Below are positions 57,651 to 64,000 of a DNA stretch of 64,000 nucleotides, one piece after another. The position numbers and the translations under genes are program-made. The stretch is taken from NCBI GenBank assembly GCA_046327715.1, contig JAXLXY010000013.1:1-64000 (forward strand), read 5' to 3'. This stretch comes from JADJOM01 sp046327715 (GTDB lineage Bacteria > Gemmatimonadota > Gemmatimonadetes > Gemmatimonadales > GWC2-71-9). Under the pieces are notes generated by a model, which saw only the letters and a program-made list of their open reading frames with translations, did no database searches and had not been told where the DNA came from. Numbering within the stretch: position 1 is the stretch's first letter; each line of letters opens with the position of its first letter.

Positions 57651-60296
57651 TCAGTTGGCCGCATCCACCGCGACGCGCAGCTGCCCGGTCCAGCGGGGCA
57701 TCACGCGGAGGTAGCCGACGCTCACCTCCTCGGGGCCCTGCAGGTAGAGGATGCGCCCGTCGCTGGTGGGGCGGTTGGACCAGCCGCTGGTATCCGAGAA
57801 GCGCGGGTCGCGGGCCCAGAAGGTGCCCGGCCCGGTCGGCTCGCCAGTGGCCGGGTCGATGCGCACTGCGTACCACGCCGCGCCCACCCGGTATAGCAGC
57901 TCGGTGGCGGAGAGCCAGATCGGCTCGACCCCGGCGGTGGCCACCTGCCAGCGCTTCCCCGGCTCCGGGAAGGAGGTCACCATCACGTGACTGCCCTCCA
58001 CCGTCTGGTAGGCGAGGAACCGGCCCCCGGGCGAGACCGAGGCGAAACGGGCATCCCGCGCCACCAGCGGCGCCTCCCGGGTCCACGCCGTGGGGCCCGC
58101 CACCCAGGTGACGCTCGAGACCTCCCAGTCCTGCAGCACGATCGCGCCGGGATTCCGGAAGTCCACCGGGTCGCGGTAGCGCGCCGGGTCCACCGTGGTG
58201 TACAGCGTGTCGGGGCTCCGGCCGCTGTTGGGGACGCCGTAGAGGACGGTGTACCGGGTGGAATCGCGCACCGAGATGAGGAGCGCGTCCCCGCGGGGTG
58301 ACCAGATCGGGTGGCGCACGTACTCGGCGCTCCACCAGGTGAGCGCCTGGCCGTCGCGCAGGTCGTACAGCCGCACTTCCTGTCGCCCGGGCGTGGAAGC
58401 GGTCGCGGCGAGCCAGCGGCCGTCGGAACTGAGGTCGAAGCGCTGGTAGGAGCCCCGCGGGACCGGCAGCGGCTCCGGCGTCCCGCCACGCGCCAGCCGT
58501 ACGAGGCGGCCGATGGTGCCGTCGCCGCCGGCACCGAAGACCAGGTCCCCTTCGGGCGTGAGGTCGAACTGTCCCACGCCCACGGCCTCCCGGCGCACGC
58601 CGCTCAGCAGCGTGGCCGGCCGGCCCATCCGGGCGGCCTTGAGGTCGAAGGGCGCGCCGGCGAGGTCGCCGTCTGCATTGAGGTAGATGAGATACCGGTC
58701 CTGGACGAGGCGCGGATCCGTCCCCCGCGCCGCCACGCCCTGGTCCGTGCCCATCCGGATCTCGCGCCGCGCGCCCGTCGCGGGATCGACCAGGAAGAAC
58801 GAGAGATTCCAGCTGCAGAGGAATTCCCGGGTGGCCGGCACCCAGTCGCCCAGCGGGCAGCGGGTGATGGCCGTGTCCCTGATGGCGCCAGCCTGCAGGT
58901 CCACCCGGGCGAAGGCGGTGCCGTCGTCGTGCAGCACCAGGAGCGTGTCCCGGCCGAGCCATTCGAGCGCGGAGGCCCCCTGCACCTCCAGCAGGCGACG
59001 GACCTCCCCGCCGGCGAGCGGCGCCACCATGACGGCCGCGCCGTCGAAGTAGGCCACCCGCGTCCCGTCGGGCGAGAGTCGCGGCGCAGTGGCCCCGATG
59101 GTGCCCGTGATCGGCCGGGTCGTGGCGTCGCGGAGGCTCCGCACCCAGAGCTCGGTCGAGTCGCCATGCAGCGCGGAGTAGACCAGGAAGTCACCGGAGG
59201 CGGACACGGACAGGTTCCGCAGCGGGGTGCCGTAGGCACTCGAGACGTTCACCAGGCTGAACGACATGCGCGCGGTGTCGGGGAGAGCCAGGTCATAGAC
59301 GCTCGGTCCGGCTGCACCCGCACCCCGCCGGCCGGCCAGGTAGCCGGCGGCCAGGGTCGCGATCGCGAGGAGCCCGCCCAGCAGGATCCCACGCCGCCTC
59401 GGCGACACGGCGCCCTGGCGGACCGGCCGCGCACTCGTGCCGCCAAGCCGCCGCGCCGCCGAGCCGTTTCCGGCCAGCGCCTCGGCGAACTCCCGCGCGG
59501 ACGGCCACCGATCCGCCGGCAGCTTCTCCAGCGCCGTGAACACCGCACCCTCCACCGCCTCCGGCACGCTCTTCCGCTGCGCCACCAGGCTCGCTGGCTC
59601 CCCCGTCATCACCTTCGCGATGATCGCCTGCGCCGTGGGCCCCGTGAACGGCGGCTCCCCCGCCAGCATCTCGTACGTCATCGCGCCCAGCGCGTACACG
59701 TCGCTGCGGGCGGTGATCTCCCGCTCCCCCATCGCCTGCTCGGGGGACATGTAGTGCGGCGTGCCGAGGCTCATCCCCGTCTCGGTCATCCGGGTGCCGC
59801 CCGTCTTGCTCACCGCCAGCGCGATGCCGAAATCCGCCACCAGCGCCGAGCCGTCGTGCAGCAGCACGTTCTCGGGCTTGATGTCCCGGTGGATGATGCC
59901 GTGCCGGTGGGCGTAGTCGAGCGCCCCCGCCACCTCGGTGGCCAGCCGCACCGCCTCGGCGATCGGCAGCTGCTTCTCCCGCGTGAGGCGATCGCGGAGG
60001 CTCTCCCCCTCGACGTAGGGCATCACGTAGTACGCGGTGCCCTGCACCTCACCGGAATCGATGAGGCCCAGGATGTGGGGATGCTGCAGGGTGGCGATGG
60101 TCTTGATCTCGCGCAGGAACCGCTCGGCCCCGATCACCGCCGCGAGCTCCGGGCGGAGCACCTTGATGGCCACCTGGCGCTCGTGCTTGAGGTCCTGCGC
60201 CAGGTACACGGTGGCCATGCCGCCCTGCCCCAGCTCCCGCTCCAGGCGGTAGCGGTCGGAAAGAGCGGCCGCGAGGCGGTCGGGGGTGGCTGTCAT
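57651..60296 (-). CDS. PknB-type serine/threonine kinase with PD40 propeller (kinase 1)
   Basis: 881 residues. Cytoplasmic kinase domain (14-275): GQGGMATVYL, Lys45, HRDIKPEN with Asp138, ADFGIAL with Asp155, MSPEQAM. Membrane helix ~305-325 (ILLGGLLAIATLAAGYLAG). The C-terminal ~550 residues are WD40-like PD40 repeats (APRLSPDGTRVAYFDG, FDLSSDGRWLAATA, WSPRGDALLISVR) outside the membrane, a likely ligand sensor. All catalytic residues are present, so it is active. Its ATG overlaps the stop of kinase 2. Residues 14-231 are nearly identical to kinase 2, with Ile112 and Ile226 as the only differences I see. Confidence 0.95.
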   Translation of the reverse strand: MTATPDRLAAALSDRYRLERELGQGGMATVYLAQDLKHERQVAIKVLRPELAAVIGAERFLREIKTIATLQHPHILGLIDSGEVQGTAYYVMPYVEGESLRDRLTREKQLPIAEAVRLATEVAGALDYAHRHGIIHRDIKPENVLLHDGSALVADFGIALAVSKTGGTRMTETGMSLGTPHYMSPEQAMGEREITARSDVYALGAMTYEMLAGEPPFTGPTAQAIIAKVMTGEPASLVAQRKSVPEAVEGAVFTALEKLPADRWPSAREFAEALAGNGSAARRLGGTSARPVRQGAVSPRRRGILLGGLLAIATLAAGYLAGRRGAGAAGPSVYDLALPDTARMSFSLVNVSSAYGTPLRNLSVSASGDFLVYSALHGDSTELWVRSLRDATTRPITGTIGATAPRLSPDGTRVAYFDGAAVMVAPLAGGEVRRLLEVQGASALEWLGRDTLLVLHDDGTAFARVDLQAGAIRDTAITRCPLGDWVPATREFLCSWNLSFFLVDPATGARREIRMGTDQGVAARGTDPRLVQDRYLIYLNADGDLAGAPFDLKAARMGRPATLLSGVRREAVGVGQFDLTPEGDLVFGAGGDGTIGRLVRLARGGTPEPLPVPRGSYQRFDLSSDGRWLAATASTPGRQEVRLYDLRDGQALTWWSAEYVRHPIWSPRGDALLISVRDSTRYTVLYGVPNSGRSPDTLYTTVDPARYRDPVDFRNPGAIVLQDWEVSSVTWVAGPTAWTREAPLVARDARFASVSPGGRFLAYQTVEGSHVMVTSFPEPGKRWQVATAGVEPIWLSATELLYRVGAAWYAVRIDPATGEPTGPGTFWARDPRFSDTSGWSNRPTSDGRILYLQGPEEVSVGYLRVMPRWTGQLRVAVDAAN

Positions 60297-62974
60297 GGCG
60301 CGGTGGCCTGGGGCAGGGCCCGGTCCGGCCGCCAGTTGAACAGGACACTCAGCCTGCTGCCCTCGAACCCGCCGGCCCGGAGCATGAGGAAGCGGTGGCC
60401 GTCAGGGTGGACGTCGTAGCTCCGGAAAAAGTCCTGGAGTGTCATCGTGGGCTTGGCGAACAGGAGTGTGGGGGCGCTGGTGGTGAACTCGCGCCCCGGG
60501 CCGACCGTCACGGAGTACATGTCGCCGGTCCGGCTTCGGAAGAAGAGTTCACCGCCGTCCCGGCGCCAGAGCGGCTCCAGCCCACCACCCACGGAGATGG
60601 CGAATTTGGCGGAGCTGACCGCCGGGTAAGGGCGGACGTACACCTCGTCACTGCCCGATTCGTCGGAGACGTATGCCAACCACCGCCCGTCGGGCGAGAG
60701 CGCCATCGCGAAGGCATCATAGCTTGACTGGAGCAGAGGGCGCGGCGCGGTGTCCACACCCAGCTCCATCACCATCAGGTGCCGGGTGCCCTGGGCCGAG
60801 CCCTCGGAACGGAATAGCGCGGTCCGGCCGCCATTCACCAGCGCGACTTCGTCGAAATCTTGCTCCCTGGCCCTGGGGGCCACGGTCCGGGCGCTGTCGC
60901 TGCCATCGGCCCGGCGGATCCAGGCCGTGCGATGGGTGCCCCGGGTGGCGAGGAACGCCACGTGTTTTCCGTCGGGTGACCACACTGGACGGTCGGCATC
61001 GGCGAGTTCCTGCGACAGCAGGCCAAACGCGCCGGTGCGAAGATCCTTGACCCAGACCTGGCCGCCCCCGGCGACCGACAGGGCGACCGCGATGCGGGTC
61101 GCGTCGGGCGAGAGCGACGCGCTCGAGAAATCACCCGTGAGGGTGCTGTCAACCAGGGTCTCCCCGCCGCCGCGGTCCACCCACACCATGCCATTCTTGC
61201 CGGTCGCCTTCCGCTGAAAGACGATCGTGCCGTTATCCGCGACCGCGAACTGGACGGTGCCGTTGGAAATCTCTTCCTGGACATCATTCAGCATCAGCAT
61301 CGGGGCCGACGACAGGCGCTGAGCGCGCGGATCGTACTTGGCGACCAGGAAGCGGCCATCCGGCGCGCCGATGGCGATGTGGCCCGAGGGCAGATACCGC
61401 GGGTATGACCCGGGCGCGAGGTCGGTCAGCGCCCCCGTCTTCAGGTCAATGACGCCCACCCGGTTGGAGCCGAGCGACCCCCGCCAGAGCATCAGGAAGG
61501 CCTGCCGGCTGCCGGGCAGAACGTCGGGGTAGTCGTACTCCTTGATGCCGGCGGCGCTGTCAGGCTTGGCGATGAGCGTGACTGGCCCGCCGCTCGCGGC
61601 CACCCGGGAGAGCCCCCGGGCGCTGTTGGTGAAGTAGATCTGGCCGTCATCTCCCCAATCCGCACCGCCGAAGGAGGCCACCGAATCCTGCAGCACCGTC
61701 CGCACGACGCCGCCGGCCGTGGGCACGACCCGCAGGGCGACTCGCCCGGCGAGCCGGCTGAAGAACCCGACGGACTCACCATCGGGCGAGAAGAACGGCG
61801 CAAACGCGCCCCGAGTCTCCGGCAGGAGCCGGGAATCCGGCCGGTCGAGTTCCCGGATCCAGAGGCCGGACTCGGCTCCCTTCTTCCCGACGAACACCAC
61901 CCGCCGGCCGTCGGGAGAGATCGCCAGGCGGACATTGCCGATCGGCAGCACCGCGGTGCTGTCGCCGAGTTCAAGCGTCGCCCGGATCACGCCAGGATCG
62001 CCGCCTTCGGCCCGCGCCAGCCGGCGCCCGAGCTGGAAGGCGGACCCGGCCGTGACGGCCACGGCGAGCAGGAGCAGGGCGAGCCGGCGGGGCGATGCAT
62101 ACAGGGGCCGGGAAGCACCGAACGTTCGCCCGATGCGCCGGGCCGAGGATTCCTGCAGCGCCGCCGCGAACTCCGCCGCCGTGGCGAACCGGTCGGCCGG
62201 CAGCTTCTCGAGCGCCGTGAGCACCGCGTCCTCGATGTGGGACGGCACCCGGTCCCGGCGCGCGACGATCCCGGACGGCTTCTCCGTCATTACCTTGGCC
62301 AAGATGGCCTGCGCGGTGGGGCCCGTGAACGGCGGCTCCCCCGCCAGCATCTCGTAGGTCATTGCGCCCAGCGCGTACACGTCGCTGCGGGCGGTGATCT
62401 CCCGCTCCCCCATCGCCTGCTCGGGGCTCATGTAGTGCGGCGTGCCGAGGCTCATCCCCGTCTCGGTCATCCGGGTGCCGCCCGTCTTGCTCACCGCCAG
62501 CGCAATGCCGAAATCCGCCACCAGCGCCGAGCCGTCGTGCAGCAGCACGTTCTCCGGCTTGATGTCCCGGTGGATGATGCCATGCCGGTGGGCGTAGTCG
62601 AGCGCCCCCGCCACCTCGGTGGCCAGCCGCACCGCCTCCGCCACCGGCAGCTGCTTCTCGCGGGTGAGCCGGTCGCGGAGGCTCTCCCCCTCGACGTAGG
62701 GCATCACGTAGTACGCGGTGCCCTGCACCTCGCCGCTGTCGATGAGGCCGAGGATATGGGGGTGCTGCAGCGTGGCGATGGTCTTGATCTCGCGCAGGAA
62801 CCGCTCGGCCCCGATCACCGCCGCGAGCTCGGGGCGGAGCACCTTGATGGCCACCTGGCGCTCGTGCTTGAGGTCCTGCGCCAGGTACACGGTGGCCATG
62901 CCGCCCTGCCCCAGCTCCCGCTCCAGGCGGTAGCGGTCGGCAAGGGCGTCGCGGAGGCGGTCGAGGATGCTCAC
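60293..62974 (-). CDS. PknB-type serine/threonine kinase with PD40 propeller (kinase 2)
   Basis: 893 residues with the same plan as kinase 1: kinase domain 13-270 (GQGGMATVYL, HRDIKPEN, ADFGIAL), membrane helix ~303-325 (RLALLLLAVAVTAGSAFQLG), and an extracytoplasmic PD40 propeller (RLAISPDGRRVVFVGKKG, PFFSPDGESVGFFSR, RPVWSPDGKHVAFLATRG, ALSPDGRWLAYVSDESG). The GTG start at 62974 overlaps the stop of the gene before it (GTGA), and its stop overlaps kinase 1. The catalytic half is nearly identical to kinase 1, whereas the linker and propeller are unrelated in detail. It should therefore sense a different signal while phosphorylating the same targets. Confidence 0.95.
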   Translation of the reverse strand: MSILDRLRDALADRYRLERELGQGGMATVYLAQDLKHERQVAIKVLRPELAAVIGAERFLREIKTIATLQHPHILGLIDSGEVQGTAYYVMPYVEGESLRDRLTREKQLPVAEAVRLATEVAGALDYAHRHGIIHRDIKPENVLLHDGSALVADFGIALAVSKTGGTRMTETGMSLGTPHYMSPEQAMGEREITARSDVYALGAMTYEMLAGEPPFTGPTAQAILAKVMTEKPSGIVARRDRVPSHIEDAVLTALEKLPADRFATAAEFAAALQESSARRIGRTFGASRPLYASPRRLALLLLAVAVTAGSAFQLGRRLARAEGGDPGVIRATLELGDSTAVLPIGNVRLAISPDGRRVVFVGKKGAESGLWIRELDRPDSRLLPETRGAFAPFFSPDGESVGFFSRLAGRVALRVVPTAGGVVRTVLQDSVASFGGADWGDDGQIYFTNSARGLSRVAASGGPVTLIAKPDSAAGIKEYDYPDVLPGSRQAFLMLWRGSLGSNRVGVIDLKTGALTDLAPGSYPRYLPSGHIAIGAPDGRFLVAKYDPRAQRLSSAPMLMLNDVQEEISNGTVQFAVADNGTIVFQRKATGKNGMVWVDRGGGETLVDSTLTGDFSSASLSPDATRIAVALSVAGGGQVWVKDLRTGAFGLLSQELADADRPVWSPDGKHVAFLATRGTHRTAWIRRADGSDSARTVAPRAREQDFDEVALVNGGRTALFRSEGSAQGTRHLMVMELGVDTAPRPLLQSSYDAFAMALSPDGRWLAYVSDESGSDEVYVRPYPAVSSAKFAISVGGGLEPLWRRDGGELFFRSRTGDMYSVTVGPGREFTTSAPTLLFAKPTMTLQDFFRSYDVHPDGHRFLMLRAGGFEGSRLSVLFNWRPDRALPQATAP

Positions 62975-64000
62975 TGGCGCACCTTGGCCTGGAGTTCGGT
63001 GAACCAGTGCTCCACGTAGAAGACGTTCTCGTTCGCGGGGCCGGCGAGGTCCTTGATCATGAGGAAGCGCTGGTCGCCGGGCGCCACGTCGTACTGCTGG
63101 CGATTGCGAGCCGCGATGTAGCCGTCGAGCCGGAACAGCGGGCGCGGGGCACCGGCGGTGAAGCTGGCGCCGGCGGTGACGGGGACCGCCATCAGGTGGG
63201 TGGCACTCTTGTAGAAGAGCTCCCGCCCGCTCCGCGACCAGCGCACCTCGGTGCCGCCGCCACTCGAGATGGGACGCCGCCACGCCACGGAGGGGAACGG
63301 CGAGACGTACACCTCGATCGTGCCATCGGCATCGGACGAGTAGGCGATGTACCGGCCGTCGGGCGAGAGGTCGAAGACCGAGGTCCGGTCGGCGCCGGTG
63401 AGGAGGCCGGTCAGCGTCGTGTCACCGCTGGTGCGCCGGTAACGGATGTTGCCGTCGGACCCCTCCTCATCGGAACGGACCGCGACGTACTGCCCGTCGC
63501 GCGTCAGCTCCACCTCCCAGAGCCCGAACGAGTGGTCCACGATCATGGCCGGCCGTGCCCCGCCGTTCACCGGCACCAGGAAGGCATCGTACGCATCACG
63601 GCCCTGGGGCCCGCCCGCATTGGAGAGGTAGGCGATGGCCTGGCCGTCGGCGCGCCAGTAGGGACGCCAGTTGACGGTGCCATCCTGCGTGAGGCGCTGG
63701 CGGGTGCGGTCGTCCCGCCAGAGCCAGAGCTGGGTCCCGCCCTCCATGATGCTCACGGCGATGGCCTTCCCGTCGGGGGACACCGCGGGATAGACGAAGC
63801 GGGCATGCCACGTGGTGTCCACCGGCGTGGCCGATCCGTCGCGCCCCACCCAGGTGAGCTCGCGTGAGGCACGCCCAAGGAGGCCGCCGGTGGTGTAGAG
63901 GAGGGAGCCCGTGGAGGAGAGTGCCACGGTGCCCGGCTCCACCCCCTCGAGGACCGGCACCGCCCCGCCCGTCAGCGTCATGTCCCGGACGTCGAAGGGC
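62971..64000 (-). CDS. PD40-propeller C-terminal part of a third kinase or propeller protein (partial)
   Basis: The visible ~340 residues are the end of a longer gene whose start lies outside the window. They form PD40 blades: FVYPAVSPDGKAIAVSIMEG, YWRADGQAIAYLSN, DLSPDGRYIAYSSDADG, RWSRSGRELFYKSAT and YDVAPGDQRFLMIKD, ending in FYVEHWFTELQAKVRQ. The layout equals that of kinases 1 and 2, so an N-terminal PknB-type kinase domain is expected upstream, but this is inference. Its stop overlaps the GTG of kinase 2, making it the earlier gene of the same operon. Confidence 0.85.
   Translation of the reverse strand, partial: PFDVRDMTLTGGAVPVLEGVEPGTVALSSTGSLLYTTGGLLGRASRELTWVGRDGSATPVDTTWHARFVYPAVSPDGKAIAVSIMEGGTQLWLWRDDRTRQRLTQDGTVNWRPYWRADGQAIAYLSNAGGPQGRDAYDAFLVPVNGGARPAMIVDHSFGLWEVELTRDGQYVAVRSDEEGSDGNIRYRRTSGDTTLTGLLTGADRTSVFDLSPDGRYIAYSSDADGTIEVYVSPFPSVAWRRPISSGGGTEVRWSRSGRELFYKSATHLMAVPVTAGASFTAGAPRPLFRLDGYIAARNRQQYDVAPGDQRFLMIKDLAGPANENVFYVEHWFTELQAKVRQ

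Overview
The window is about 70 % GC, packed with genes, and almost certainly chromosomal DNA of a Gemmatimonadota bacterium or a close relative. The main evidence is three tandem PknB-type kinases with Gemmatimonas-style catalytic domains fused to PD40 propellers, an orphan ADOP-type permease, a caa3 oxidase with fused cytochrome c, and many DinB-fold proteins. I see no rRNA, tRNA, CRISPR array, transposase or phage gene. Most operons use 4-base ATGA/GTGA stop-start overlaps.

Layout. 1-6.5 kb: end of an RND drug pump, an L,D-transpeptidase, small secreted proteins, an ECF sigma/anti-sigma pair, hemJ, and a leftward operon (tesA, a TIM-barrel lipoprotein, an FMN reductase). 7.3-13.7 kb: ybbA-ybbP divergent from tesA, then a 1016-residue membrane-spermidine synthase fusion. 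14-17 kb: plant-type fabI and small genes (two DinB, DUF423, YkgJ). 17-21 kb: coxBACD for a caa3 oxidase, with a clear sigma70 promoter. 21-26.5 kb: DinB, VanX-type dipeptidase, greA with a terminator-like leader, GroES-like protein, CZB and DUF983 proteins, and a second sigma/anti-sigma operon.

26.6-33.7 kb is a copper/silver island: a His-rich secreted protein, CusC-, CusB- and CusA-type pump genes, and a DUF2182 membrane protein with a Met-rich segment. 33.8-36.5 kb holds two peptidoglycan enzymes. 36.5-39.8 kb: nitronate monooxygenase, then amt-glnK. 40.1-41.7 kb: a B12-dependent radical SAM gene with AT-richer flanks. 42.1-46.3 kb: a signalling operon (PAS histidine kinase, REC-REC-GGDEF-EAL protein, Rcp1-like regulator). 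46.2-57.6 kb: mostly leftward single genes and short operons (Ig-like surface protein, AKR/ADH pair, VOC, DinB, PP2C phosphatase, a ubiquitin-like/BNR-propeller pair, SRPBCC, ADOP permease) and a TIGR03067 protein. 57.6-64 kb: three overlapping kinase genes; two share almost identical catalytic domains, and the third runs out of the window.

Most worth a second look: the MoaD-like/BNR gene pair, the kinase array built by domain duplication, the Met-motif sharing in the copper island, the greA leader, and 7-8 bp tandem repeat arrays that begin at stop codons. Functions come from motifs read by eye; no database search was possible.
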